Origin: Flavobacterium luteum
Lineage (GTDB): Bacteria; Bacteroidota; Bacteroidia; Flavobacteriales; Flavobacteriaceae
Reading direction: 5' to 3'
DNA: 64,000 nucleotides
Assembly: GCF_008806775.1 (NCBI RefSeq)
Contig: NZ_WAEM01000001.1
Span: forward strand, 62,001 to 126,000
Shown piece by piece: positions 29,813-38,771 of this stretch. The position numbers and the translations under genes are program-made. Under the pieces are notes generated by a model. It was not told where the DNA came from. It ran no database searches and saw only the letters and a program-made list of their open reading frames with translations. The number at the start of each line of letters is the position of its first letter. The stretch's first letter is position 1.

Positions 29813-30571
29813 TTAGAATAAAAGATCGGTTAGTTGTACTGCAATCATATCAATTATAAAAATAGAAAGTGAAGCTGAAACCACTGCTGAATTTGCCGCT
29901 TTACCAACACTTTCTGTCCCGCTTGAAGCATTAAAACCTTTGTAACAACCTATTAATCCTATAAAAAAGCCGAAGAAAAATGTTTTTATTGTTGCTGGAA
30001 TAATATCTAAAAATTTTATCGACTCAAATACTTCAGAAAAATAGAGAACTAAGTTTACGTCGCCATGCATATTCACACCAATATAACCGCCTAATAGTCC
30101 AATTAAATCGGCATAAATTACTAGAATTGGCACCATTAATGTAGCAGCAAGAATTCGAGTAACTACTAAATACCGATAAGGGTTTATGGCTGATACTTCC
30201 ATAGCGTCAATTTGTTCTGTTACTTTCATAGAACCCAATTCGGCACCAATACCAGAGGCGATTTTTCCAGCGCAAATTAATGCTGTAATGACTGGGGCAA
30301 TTTCTCTTATCAACGAGAGTGAAACCATTCCAGGAATCCAAGATTCTGCACCAAATTTTGACATGGCAGGTCTTGATTGAATGGTTAGTACCAATCCCAT
30401 TATGAAACTAGTGATGCTAACTAAAGGAAGTGATTTATAACCAATGACATAACATTGTCGTATAAATTCTTTAAATTCAAATGAAGGACGAAAAATTTCT
30501 TCAAAAAATCTTAATCCAAATAGTGATAAGTCTCCTATTTCATAACTTATATTTTTCAGAAAAGTTTCCAT
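29813..30571 (-). CDS. MlaE-like permease
   Basis: The 252-residue inner-membrane protein carries the MlaE/DUF140 motifs SFIMGLVLTIQSRPAMSKFG, ICAGKIASGIGAELGSMKVTEQIDAME (in part: GIGAELGSMKVTEQ) and GCYKGFNASSGTESVGKA. Together with the following ATPase and MCE genes it forms a three-gene lipid transport system. It begins 8 nt after the TspO-like gene, which is therefore likely in the same transcript. Confidence 0.93.
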   Translation of the reverse strand: METFLKNISYEIGDLSLFGLRFFEEIFRPSFEFKEFIRQCYVIGYKSLPLVSITSFIMGLVLTIQSRPAMSKFGAESWIPGMVSLSLIREIAPVITALICAGKIASGIGAELGSMKVTEQIDAMEVSAINPYRYLVVTRILAATLMVPILVIYADLIGLLGGYIGVNMHGDVNLVLYFSEVFESIKFLDIIPATIKTFFFGFFIGLIGCYKGFNASSGTESVGKAANSAVVSASLSIFIIDMIAVQLTDLLF

Positions 30572-30579
30572 GATATCAA

Positions 30580-31083
30580 CTAGTCTTTATAAGAGTTAAA
30601 CACAAGTAAAATTTTGATATTCAATATTACTTCATAAAAAACCCATACTAAATAAGGAATGAGTAAGTAAAAAGCAGTTTTAGATATCTTGAATGTTTGC
30701 ATAGTTAACATTAAAATAATGACAATTAAAGTCGAAATATCTAAAAATGCAAATACTATAAAATGAAATTTAAAAAATAATAGAAACCATAAAAAATTCA
30801 AAAATAATTGAATTATGAACAATTGAATAGCTTGAGTTTTTATTTTATAATTGATTTTACTTGTCCAAACATACCACATCGAAATACCGACTAAAAAATA
30901 CAATAAAACCCAAATGGCTCCAAATGAATAAATTGAAATGTTCCATGTTTTTACAATATAAGATTCGTACCAATAATTGTTTTCAATTTCTGAAAATAGT
31001 ATAGAAGCAATTCCTACTATTTGGCAAAATAAAATTGAAATTACCAGTTTTACCGTTGCTTGTATATTTTCTAGATTTGACAT
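30580..31083 (-). CDS. TspO/MBR family tryptophan-rich membrane protein
   Basis: The 167-residue protein has five hydrophobic helices and TspO features: WVLLYFLVGISMWYVW and FLNFLWFLLFFKFHF with many Trp and aromatic residues, as in the tryptophan-rich sensory protein family. TspO binds tetrapyrroles or sterols and is linked to stress and oxygen responses in bacteria. It is the first gene of the Mla group. A degenerate, two-mismatch version of the bipartite element lies at 31115-31145 but only 31 nt from the start, so I do not count it. Confidence 0.8.
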   Translation of the reverse strand: MSNLENIQATVKLVISILFCQIVGIASILFSEIENNYWYESYIVKTWNISIYSFGAIWVLLYFLVGISMWYVWTSKINYKIKTQAIQLFIIQLFLNFLWFLLFFKFHFIVFAFLDISTLIVIILMLTMQTFKISKTAFYLLIPYLVWVFYEVILNIKILLVFNSYKD

Positions 31084-31275
31084 TATGTACTTTTAATTGT
31101 TGTAGTTTCATTTCTTATAAATCTATCTGATATTTTTCTTTAATTCTCTAATTGTTCATTTTTGCTGTAAGTAATTCCTTAAAGTTGCAGTTAATGCTTT
31201 TATTTGATGCCTAGATGTCTTTATGTTTTAGTTTTAAAAATTATTAAAAATGCAAATAAATAGTTCACTATGAAA

Positions 31276-32115
31276 TTATTTTAATTTTTTTCTAAAAACC
31301 AAAATTGGTGTTTTAGTGTCAAAAACCATATCAGCAGTTTTACTAGATAAAAATAGCTTATCAAACCAATTGCGATTTTGTTTTGTAAATGAAATCAATA
31401 ATGAAGGTTTTGTTTTTAGAATGTATTTTTGAATGTATTTGTTTAAAGGATAAAGTGCATTTAATTCTTTAAAATCAAATTTAATATTGTCAGATTCATA
31501 TTTTGTTATGAGTTTATTGAACTTGTTTTTATTAGCTCCTAATCGAACTGAATAATCAAAGTGTATGATACTTAATTTTGCTTTTACTTGTTCAGTAAAT
31601 TGCAGAACCCTACTGAGTTCTTCCTCGAGATTAATTAAATCAGAAGCAAAGCAAATATTTGTAATGATGCTGCTTTTATAATTTTTAGGTATAATAAAGA
31701 CAGGAATTGGGCAAAATGAGACCAATTGTGATGCGGTAGTTCCAAACAATTGTATCAGTTTTCCAGACCCTATTGTGCTTATGCAAATATAATCTGCCTT
31801 GATTTCTTTTGCATAATCAATGATTTGATTGCTGGCACTGATTCCAACTTTACAAATGCATTTATATGCTGTTTTTTGAATAGTGCTTTTTTGATAGATA
31901 GCATGAATAAATTGCTCTAATGCTTTTTGACTCCGTTGCAATTCATTGACTTCATATTGACCATAATAAACATGATCCCAAATAGTGGGCCTGAAGATTT
32001 CGACTACATTATAAAAAATAAGTTCACATGAAGTTTGTGTTGCCAACTGCATAGCAAAATGAATAGCTTTTCTAGAGTTTGGAGAAAAATCAGTCGTTAT
32101 TAAAATCTTCATCAT
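31276..32115 (-). CDS. Universal stress protein with two Usp domains
   Basis: The 279-residue protein has two Usp domains (about 1-140 and 146-279). The first begins MKILITTDFSPNSRKAIHFA and has ISTIGSGKLIQLFGTTA near its end, a partial match to the G-x2-G-x9-G-S ATP-binding motif. The second domain (SNKFNKL... WFDKLFLSSKTADMVF) has lost these glycines, so it probably does not bind ATP. Usp proteins act in the cytoplasm in starvation and hypoxia. Upstream are a bipartite element and an FNR-like palindrome, the only gene in the window with both. Confidence 0.88.
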   Translation of the reverse strand: MMKILITTDFSPNSRKAIHFAMQLATQTSCELIFYNVVEIFRPTIWDHVYYGQYEVNELQRSQKALEQFIHAIYQKSTIQKTAYKCICKVGISASNQIIDYAKEIKADYICISTIGSGKLIQLFGTTASQLVSFCPIPVFIIPKNYKSSIITNICFASDLINLEEELSRVLQFTEQVKAKLSIIHFDYSVRLGANKNKFNKLITKYESDNIKFDFKELNALYPLNKYIQKYILKTKPSLLISFTKQNRNWFDKLFLSSKTADMVFDTKTPILVFRKKLK

Positions 32116-32171
32116 GATAAATATTTTTACAACTCACAATATAAAGTTCGTTTACCATGAAATAAAAAGTG

Positions 32172-32202
32172 TTATAAAACTTTCAAAATTTGTTATATAA
32201 TT
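32172..32202 (-). promoter_or_regulatory. Bipartite TTATA element, copy B (upstream of tandem Usp)
   Basis: TTATAAAACT, 11 bases, TTATATAATT on the + strand, 56 nt before the Usp start codon. The second half is identical to those of copies D, H and I. Confidence 0.7.
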
Positions 32203-32225
32203 CCTATCTTTTTATATCTAAATAT

Positions 32226-32239
32226 GTGATTAAAATCAT
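32226..32239 (-). promoter_or_regulatory. FNR/CRP-like palindrome upstream of tandem Usp
   Basis: GTGAT-TAAA-ATCAT on the + strand contains the perfect 12-bp palindrome TGATTAAAATCA, which resembles the FNR consensus TTGAT-N4-ATCAA. It lies about 117 nt before the Usp start and about 30 bp upstream of bipartite copy B in the direction of transcription. Confidence 0.45.
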
Positions 32240-32417
32240 CAAACACCTATAAAATCCGAAATGGCTTAGGTTATCTCCATCTTATTTCCATTTTCTTCAA
32301 CTAATGAAAATATTTCAATTGTATTTGCTGTCATTATAAATAATGAGTTAAGCTATATTCAAACTCGAAAAATATAAATACATTATTTAGCGAAATGATT
32401 AGTTAAATAAAATTCTT
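32240..32417. other. Intergenic DNA with no gene supported
   Basis: Part of the 302-nt gap between the Usp and L,D-transpeptidase genes. It is AT-rich and contains only a 21-codon open frame on the minus strand (32271-32334) without recognisable features. I see no hairpin terminator. Confidence 0.5.
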
Positions 32418-34058
32418 TTAATCAAATATTTCCTTTTCCAACTGCTTGTCTAAATTGTATACATCATTTCTAAAATTGAGTTCACCTGAATCATCAACCC
32501 AAGCGGTAAAATAAACAATGTAAACGGCAACAGTTGGTTTAATTGGAATAGTAACCAATGAATTGGTTTTAAGAATAGTGTCTACTTTTTCCTCATTCCA
32601 ATTTTCAGTATTGCGAAGTAAATAAAGTGCTAGTTTTCTTGGTTCCTGCACTCGGATACAACCGTGACTAAAGGCGCGTTTGTTTTCGTTAAAAAGATTT
32701 TTTGATGGTGTATCGTGTAAATAAATACTAAAATTATTAGGAAAAACAAATTTTATTTTCCCCAAAGCATTGCCAACACCAGGTTTTTGTCGAATAGAAA
32801 AAGGAATGCTTTTTTTATAATATTTCCAATTTATTGAATATGAATTAATGATTTTATTTCCTAAAAGTACTTCCATATTATTTTTTGATAAATAGGAAGA
32901 ATTTCGTTTTAAAATGGGTAACATTTCGTTTCTAATAATACTATTGGGGACATTCCAATAAGGATTTAGAATAATTTGCGAAATGTTTCCTTTAAAAATG
33001 CTGGTTTTTGTAGCTTCTTTTCCAACCACAACTTTAGTATTCCATATTTCAATGTACTTTTCAAAAACATGCAATTTGAATTCAGGTATATTTATGATTA
33101 AAAAATTGCTTTCAATTTCGTCAGGAAACCATCGCAAACGCTCCATGTTGATCATGATTTGCTTAATGCGAAATTCTATCGGTTTGTTTAATTCGGCAAT
33201 GGTTGAAACTCCAATTTTGCCATCTTCTGGCAGACCCATTCTATGTTGAAATTGTGAAACAGCTTTTACTAATGAATCTGTAAATACAATTGAATTATCG
33301 TTGCTTTTTAAATCGCCAGATAAAAATAAATATTCTTTTATTTTCAATAAACAAGAATCACTTTCGGAAAACAGTAGTAATTTTTTTGTCGTAGCTATTT
33401 TTGGAAAACCGCCTCTTTTTTCAATTATTCGATATTGTTTCAGTTTTTCTTTTAGTTTTTTATAATACTGATTTGGCGGTTCCCAAGCTTTTTTTTCATT
33501 ATTAGACATTACCAATGAATCTAAAAGAATTTGATAGTTTTTCTTATTTCTAGGGATAAACCAATTTAGGTTATAAGGATTGTTTATGATACCACTATAT
33601 ACTTTTTTAGAATATTTAAAAAAAGTAGTAGTAAGTATTAATTCTAATTTTTTTACTCGGTTTTCATTTAAATTTGAAATACTCTTGTCATTTTTTATTA
33701 AGACAATTAAAGAATCTAATTCTTTGTTTATTATGCTATTATCTTGAAAATCGATAATATAGTTTTGTAATTGATTTTGAAAGGTTAGTACCGCTAATGT
33801 CATTCCTTTTTTATTAAACCAAGCATATTGATAGTTCCGATTTTTATAGTAGAGATTTACTTCATTTACTATGGTCTTATCCTCAGAATAGGACTTAAAA
33901 AAAGCTATAATATCGGATTCTTTTAATATTAAGTCAGTAAAATATTGAGTAGTATAGATTCCTGTATCATCAAAAAAATCCTCCTTTTTGCCTTTAGAAT
34001 TATAGCATCCTACTATTAGAATTATTGTAATTAAAATTATTTTTACTAATGTTTTCAC
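32418..34058 (-). CDS. L,D-transpeptidase (YcbB type), predicted lipoprotein
   Basis: The 546-residue protein starts with GTG and has a lipoprotein signal (MKTLVKIILITIILIVGC, Cys18). A peptidoglycan-binding domain lies at about 260-295 (AVSQFQHRMGLPEDGKIGVS), and the YkuD catalytic domain follows at about 310-490 with the active-site AFSHGCIRVQ. The order long helical N-part, PG-binding, YkuD matches YcbB/LdtD, which makes 3-3 cross-links in peptidoglycan and is beta-lactam resistant. It acts in the periplasm, attached to a membrane. It is a typical envelope-stress gene and fits the island. Confidence 0.9.
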   Translation of the reverse strand: MKTLVKIILITIILIVGCYNSKGKKEDFFDDTGIYTTQYFTDLILKESDIIAFFKSYSEDKTIVNEVNLYYKNRNYQYAWFNKKGMTLAVLTFQNQLQNYIIDFQDNSIINKELDSLIVLIKNDKSISNLNENRVKKLELILTTTFFKYSKKVYSGIINNPYNLNWFIPRNKKNYQILLDSLVMSNNEKKAWEPPNQYYKKLKEKLKQYRIIEKRGGFPKIATTKKLLLFSESDSCLLKIKEYLFLSGDLKSNDNSIVFTDSLVKAVSQFQHRMGLPEDGKIGVSTIAELNKPIEFRIKQIMINMERLRWFPDEIESNFLIINIPEFKLHVFEKYIEIWNTKVVVGKEATKTSIFKGNISQIILNPYWNVPNSIIRNEMLPILKRNSSYLSKNNMEVLLGNKIINSYSINWKYYKKSIPFSIRQKPGVGNALGKIKFVFPNNFSIYLHDTPSKNLFNENKRAFSHGCIRVQEPRKLALYLLRNTENWNEEKVDTILKTNSLVTIPIKPTVAVYIVYFTAWVDDSGELNFRNDVYNLDKQLEKEIFD

Positions 34059-34144
34059 AGTTAAAATAAATTAAGAAACGTATAGTTTATCAGCTTAATT
34101 TTAATAGCTAATCTTAAATTATGATTGTTAATTATCACTAACAT

Positions 34145-34389
34145 TCAGCCTCCATAACTTTTATTTTGAGTAATATAAATATTCTCTTTTGCTGCTTCAG
34201 GATAGCCAAGTGTCTCTAATTTTTGTGTTATCTTATCCCGATTTGCATTTTCATAAGTTACTTCAATTATATTATTATCGGGTTCGATTTCTACAATTAT
34301 TACTCCTTTTACTTTAAATAATTCTTTCTGAATTGTTGCTGTACACAGTTACGCTTTAAGTTTTCGACAACTTTTTTTTCGGTTATCAT
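34145..34389 (-). pseudogene. Frameshifted HMA heavy-metal-associated domain protein
   Basis: From ATG 34389 the frame reads MITEKKVVENLKRNC and stops early. One frame over, starting near 34346, it continues as CTATIQKELFKVKGVIIVEI and later KLETLGYPEAA to a TGA at 34145-34147. The joined product is a typical HMA domain (V-x-NLKC-x2-C-x2-TI ... KGV ... LGYP) with two lesions: one base lost around 34343-34350 within the CxxC codons, and the first Cys changed to Arg (CGT). The start and stop frames differ (checked by coordinates). It lies between L,D-transpeptidase and BON genes. A sequencing error could explain the indel but not the Cys to Arg change. Confidence 0.75.
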
Positions 34390-34448
34390 TTTCTTATTTT
34401 TAAATCATTATTAGAAATTATATATCAACTTTTATTCTTTCTTGTTTT

Positions 34449-35105
34449 TTATGCAAAATATTTTATTGTCAGTTCATTATCAACATCGCAAATTCCAGGT
34501 ATATTCCAAGCTACTCTTTCGGCTTCATCTTTTTCATAGCGGTAATCAACAGTCCCAATAAGTGTTACTTTGCAACCCAAAACATCTACATGAATAGTAT
34601 TGTAATTGATTGTCCAATTTTGATCTAATATATTTTCTATAGTTTGTTTCTCAATTGGGTCTTTAAGTTCTGATTTAATCTTAATATTATTTATGATTCC
34701 TTTTACACCACTAATATCAGACACCACCTTATTTGCGAATTCTCTCTGATAATTCCAATCTAGAGTACCATTGAGATAAATCCACCCTCGATGAACTTTT
34801 ATGACTATTTTTTTTTGAAGAACAGTCATATTTAATTTTAAGGCTTTTATAACCTCATCAGCAATTTCATTATCCTTTTTACAGACATGTCTACAATCAA
34901 CTTCCATTTTTTCAATAATAACTTTTACGCCAGAAACTTTTTTAGCTGCATTTTCTGCTTCAACTATTTTTGAACTACTATCAACAGTTCCTGTTAATGT
35001 TACTACACCGTCATTTACAACCACGCTAATTTCAAACGCATCTAATGAGGTTTCCCATTTTATCGCATCTTGTATTTCATTTTGTAATTTTTCATTTGTT
35101 TTCAT
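34449..35105 (-). CDS. Protein with three BON domains
   Basis: The 218-residue protein has three BON domains in series (about 5-72, 78-145 and 150-217). Each has the pattern of a short helix, then VVVNDGVVTLTGTVDSSSK, VHRGWIYLNGTLDWNYQRE or VDVLGCKVTLIGTVDYRYEK, then AxxxxxVxGVxxVxNxIxI. BON domains bind membranes or phospholipids and occur in osmotically induced proteins such as OsmY. No signal peptide is visible, which differs from OsmY, so a cytoplasmic site is likely. A bipartite element lies 68 nt upstream. Confidence 0.9.
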   Translation of the reverse strand: MKTNEKLQNEIQDAIKWETSLDAFEISVVVNDGVVTLTGTVDSSSKIVEAENAAKKVSGVKVIIEKMEVDCRHVCKKDNEIADEVIKALKLNMTVLQKKIVIKVHRGWIYLNGTLDWNYQREFANKVVSDISGVKGIINNIKIKSELKDPIEKQTIENILDQNWTINYNTIHVDVLGCKVTLIGTVDYRYEKDEAERVAWNIPGICDVDNELTIKYFA

Positions 35106-35173
35106 AATTTCAAGTGTTCAAAAGTGAATTTATTTTCCTAAACCAAAATTGATTTATTTTGATTATAAATACG

Positions 35174-35204
35174 TTATAAATATTTTAAGAAAACTTTTAA
35201 TATT
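35174..35204 (-). promoter_or_regulatory. Bipartite TTATA element, copy C (upstream of BON protein)
   Basis: TTATAAATAT, 11 bases, TTTTAATATT on the + strand, 68 nt before the start codon. This is the most degenerate of the nine copies, but it keeps the exact 21-bp period and the TTTACAGATT flank. Confidence 0.55.
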
Positions 35205-35312
35205 TACAGATTGATATATTAAAGGAAGTTGTTGTGCTCTTTATTTAGTATTAGGTTTGGATTTTTTAAAATAAAATGAAATATTTCGATTAGTCTTAAT
35301 AACAGTAAAAAA

Positions 35313-36200
35313 TTAAGATATTGCCTTCAATTCTTCAAATAGCTTTTTTTGCTTTTCGTTTATATTTTCTGGAATTTGCACTTGAATCAAAAGATACAAA
35401 TCACCAAAAAAAGTTGGTTTTTCATAAATTGGCATTCCTTTTCCTTTAAGCCGAATGGTTTTGCCATTTTGAGTTCCTGGAGTGATTTTTATCTTTAATT
35501 TACCAGATAAAGTTTCGACAATAATATCGCTGCCTAAAACCGCATCATATACGGTAATAGGTACCGTTTGATATAAATCGTTTCCTTTTCGGATAAATTT
35601 TGGATTTTCTTTTATTCTAATTCGTACAAATAAATCGCCACGATTAGCCTCATTACTGCCTTTAGCACCTTTGCTTTTTATTCTCAATTGTTGGTCGGTG
35701 TAGGCACCGGGTTTTGTGGTTACTCGAAGTTTTTCATCCTCTAATTGAATAATCCTGCTAGTTCCGGTATAAGCCTCTTCCAATGAAATTTCCATTTCGG
35801 TTTCATAATCGCTACCTCGCCTTGGTTGTTGTTGTCTTGCTCTTTGGCCTCTGCCTCCAAAAAACTGAGTGAAAAAATCGGAAAAATCTTCTTGATTTCT
35901 TCCAAATCCTTGATTAAAATTACTTTGATAATAGTGTCGACCAGAATCTCGTTGTTGGTTATAAGCTTGTTGATTTTGTTGCCAATTTTCTCCTAACTCA
36001 TCGTATTGCTTTCTTTTTTCGGGGTCGCCCAAAACTTCATTGGCCTCATTGACTAGTTTAAATCGTTCTTCTGCTTTTTTATCTCCTAAATTCTTGTCAG
36101 GATGGTATTTTTTAGCCAATGTGCGATAAGCCTTCTTAATCTCGTCAGCGGTGGCTTTTTTATCAATTTCTAATATTTTATAATAATCAGTATAATCCAT
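35313..36200 (-). CDS. cbpA: CbpA/DnaJ-type co-chaperone
   Basis: From the ATG at 36200 ([19 protein letters not shown]) the protein has 295 residues; a TTG four codons upstream is less likely. It has a J domain (about 1-70, with HPD in [14 protein letters not shown]), a Gln/Arg/Phe-rich linker and the DnaJ C-terminal substrate-binding domains (about 120-290). The Cys-rich zinc finger of DnaJ is absent, which points to CbpA. It works with DnaK in protein folding under stress. The small basic gene at 36220 ends 19 nt before it. Confidence 0.9.
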   Translation of the reverse strand: MDYTDYYKILEIDKKATADEIKKAYRTLAKKYHPDKNLGDKKAEERFKLVNEANEVLGDPEKRKQYDELGENWQQNQQAYNQQRDSGRHYYQSNFNQGFGRNQEDFSDFFTQFFGGRGQRARQQQPRRGSDYETEMEISLEEAYTGTSRIIQLEDEKLRVTTKPGAYTDQQLRIKSKGAKGSNEANRGDLFVRIRIKENPKFIRKGNDLYQTVPITVYDAVLGSDIIVETLSGKLKIKITPGTQNGKTIRLKGKGMPIYEKPTFFGDLYLLIQVQIPENINEKQKKLFEELKAIS

Positions 36201-36219
36201 GTTTTTTATCAATTAGATT

Positions 36220-36393
36220 CTACTCCAAAATATTATTAATAAGTAATGGATTGATAATGCTTTCATCTTCCAATTCAATTTCTCTCGTATTGAAAGTACG
36301 TTTAGTAAAATTGGACTTATTGAGGCTGTGTTTTTTAACTTTTTTCTGACTTTTTTTTAAAGGAACATTTTTTTTTCTTTTTGCTATTGTCAT
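36220..36393 (-). CDS. Small Lys-rich basic protein
   Basis: A 57-codon frame starts at ATG 36393 (MTIAKRKKNVPLKKSQKKVK) and ends TAG at 36220-36222. The N-terminal half is very rich in Lys, and the second half is acidic and hydrophobic (IELEDESIINPLLINNILE). It lies between the glycosyltransferase and the co-chaperone genes on the same strand and fills the gap. I do not recognise a family. The odd two-part charge pattern resembles small nucleic-acid or ribosome-binding proteins, but this is speculation. Confidence 0.45.
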   Translation of the reverse strand: MTIAKRKKNVPLKKSQKKVKKHSLNKSNFTKRTFNTREIELEDESIINPLLINNILE

Positions 36394-36422
36394 TGTAGTA
36401 CGTTTTAAAATTTATACTAGTT

Positions 36423-38771
36423 TTATTTTTCTTGAAACTGTTTGACTATTAATTTATTCTTGCATTGTTGTTTTTTCTCTGAATATTTTTCAATTGTTAA
36501 TCTGGCCATTAAATAACTCACCGTCGATTCTGCTCCTTGATTCAGATTGATATAAGTATCTTCTAAACCATCATAACAGCCTCCTGTGCATGGATTGTAT
36601 ACAATTTGGTTTAAATGATTATTCCCTAAAAACCAACTGAAAGCAGTTTTCATTTTAATTAAATAATCTTCGTCTTTAAAGACATCATAAAATTTACTTA
36701 ACGTTAATATAGTATAAGCAACATCTATAGGCTGTTCTCCTCCTTTTTTTTCATCACTTATTTCCTCGCCATTATGCAACCATCCTTTATTAGAAATTAC
36801 TTTAATAGTATTATTTATAAATATTTTTGATAATAAAAAATCAAACGAGACTTGTGCAATAATTTTATACCCAATATTACCAGTAACTTGCCAAGCATTT
36901 AACATTGCCTCAGATAAAATACTGTTTGCATAGGTTAAATAACTCTCGAACCAATACCAATTAGTATCTGTCTCGTGTTTATACATTTGCAACATTTTAT
37001 CGGCCAAATGCTTTATTTGAAAAATATTTTCTAAAGAATTATTTTTTAAATTGTAATAATAAAGACCTTTAATTATAAATGCCATTGCTCTTGTGGAATG
37101 CATTTTGTTGACATTTTTCAATACTTTTTTTAATATTTTTTCTGCATTTAATGACAATTCATTAGGCAATATATCACCTAAAGAAATCAAAAAACCTAAA
37201 GCCCAAATTGCTCTACCGTTAGAATCTTCTAAATTTGTTTGGTAATTTTGCGCTGTAAATTCTTTGTTTTCATTGACATAATTCAAAAAATAGCCATCAG
37301 GCTGTAAACAATATTTTATAAAATTTAGATATCTATTGATGTATACTAAATCATCATTATTATTAGTTAATTCATAATGCTGGCAAAACGCCACCAGAGC
37401 ACGGGCATTATCGTCGAGAGTATATCCTGAATTTATATCGGGCTGGTTAATGATAGAAAATTGAATGATTCCGAAAGAAGTTGTTAATCTTTTGATATGA
37501 TTGAGATTTATTTCAGGAATTTTATAGTGTAATGAAATGGCATAATCAGCAATATTTTCAAATAATTTTGCATGCGCAATAGATGAGTTTTCCCAAGCGG
37601 TTGGAGCCATTTTATGCAATCCATTGGAACTGATATCTTTCATTAATTGTTGATTATTTAATAAATCAATAATTTTTTGAGCTAATTGTTTTGGATTTTC
37701 AAAATCTACTATACTCCCTGTTCCATCTTTTAACACTTCGCAAGCATGAGGAATTGGAGTCGATATTACTGGGCATCCACAACTGATGGCATATGAAAAT
37801 GTACCACTTACTGCTTGATTAGGATCTTTGGAAGTAAACAAATAAATATCTGTAAGTTGCAAGTATTCTAACAAAATATCAAGAGGCAAATATTCATTTA
37901 CAAACCGAACGTTATTTTGCAAATGCAAAGTTTTAATTTTTGCTTCAAGCATCTCTCTATATTTTTCGCCATCGTGTTTTATAACCGATGGATGCGTTTT
38001 TCCGATGATTAGAAAAATCACTTCGGGATTTTCTTTTACTATTGAAGGCAATGCATCTAAAGTAGTTTCAATACATTTTCCGGCATTTAATAATCCGAAA
38101 GTTGAAAGCACTTTTTTCCCTTCTACATTATACTTTTTTTTCAAAGTTTCTTTATCTTTAAATTCAACCAAGTGTGTACCATGTGGAATTACAGAAATTT
38201 TATCTTTAGAAATTTGATAATCATCAATGAGAATGTTCGAAGACGAATGGGTCATTACAATAATGCCATCGGCTGATTTTGCAATTTGTTGCACATTTTG
38301 TTGCATTAATTTATTAGGCTCAGGCAAAATAGTATGAAAAGCCACTAAAACCGATTTGTTGAGTTTGTTTAAAAACTGTAATAAATCCTGCTCTTTATTT
38401 TTGAACAATCCAAATTCGTGCTGGATTAAAACAAGATGAATATTTTCATTTTCATTAATTTCATTTGCTAATTTTAAAAATGAATCTGGAGCGTTTATAT
38501 CTAAAAAATAATCAATAGTATCAATATAATGGTGCCTTTGCTTTTCTGAATCTAATGCACAAACTTTTATTTTAAACGATTCTTTAAATTTGTTCTTTAA
38601 TGATTTTACTAAATCTTGCGTATAAGTTGCTATACCACATTCTCTTGGTGGAAAAGTTGATATAACTAAAACTTCGGGTAATTTATTTTGATATATAGAT
38701 ATTGATTTTCTATTCCGAAAAGTATTTTTCATTAACTTTTTAACCGAATTATGATTAGCATTATTTTTCAT
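36423..38771 (-). CDS. GT4-like glycosyltransferase fused to an alpha/alpha-barrel domain
   Basis: The 782-residue protein has a GT-B glycosyltransferase part (about 25-410: STFPPRECGIATYTQDLVKS, STFGLLNAGKCIETTLDALP, SGTFSYAISCGCPVIS) and a second domain of helical repeats (about 430-770) with DINSGYTLDDNARALVAF, as in glycoside hydrolase-like barrels. The acceptor sugar is not known. It overlaps the GH130-like gene by 11 nt, so the two are translated together and probably act on the same glycan. No signal peptide is seen, so it is cytoplasmic. Confidence 0.85.
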   Translation of the reverse strand: MKNNANHNSVKKLMKNTFRNRKSISIYQNKLPEVLVISTFPPRECGIATYTQDLVKSLKNKFKESFKIKVCALDSEKQRHHYIDTIDYFLDINAPDSFLKLANEINENENIHLVLIQHEFGLFKNKEQDLLQFLNKLNKSVLVAFHTILPEPNKLMQQNVQQIAKSADGIIVMTHSSSNILIDDYQISKDKISVIPHGTHLVEFKDKETLKKKYNVEGKKVLSTFGLLNAGKCIETTLDALPSIVKENPEVIFLIIGKTHPSVIKHDGEKYREMLEAKIKTLHLQNNVRFVNEYLPLDILLEYLQLTDIYLFTSKDPNQAVSGTFSYAISCGCPVISTPIPHACEVLKDGTGSIVDFENPKQLAQKIIDLLNNQQLMKDISSNGLHKMAPTAWENSSIAHAKLFENIADYAISLHYKIPEINLNHIKRLTTSFGIIQFSIINQPDINSGYTLDDNARALVAFCQHYELTNNNDDLVYINRYLNFIKYCLQPDGYFLNYVNENKEFTAQNYQTNLEDSNGRAIWALGFLISLGDILPNELSLNAEKILKKVLKNVNKMHSTRAMAFIIKGLYYYNLKNNSLENIFQIKHLADKMLQMYKHETDTNWYWFESYLTYANSILSEAMLNAWQVTGNIGYKIIAQVSFDFLLSKIFINNTIKVISNKGWLHNGEEISDEKKGGEQPIDVAYTILTLSKFYDVFKDEDYLIKMKTAFSWFLGNNHLNQIVYNPCTGGCYDGLEDTYINLNQGAESTVSYLMARLTIEKYSEKKQQCKNKLIVKQFQEK

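Noticed and set aside
31115..31145. Tenth bipartite element before the TspO gene
   Set aside because: It has the 21-bp period but two mismatches in the second half (TTCTTTAATT) and lies only 31 nt from the start codon, outside the range of the others.
32271..32334. 21-codon open frame on the minus strand
   Set aside because: It is too short and has no family feature or start signal to support it.
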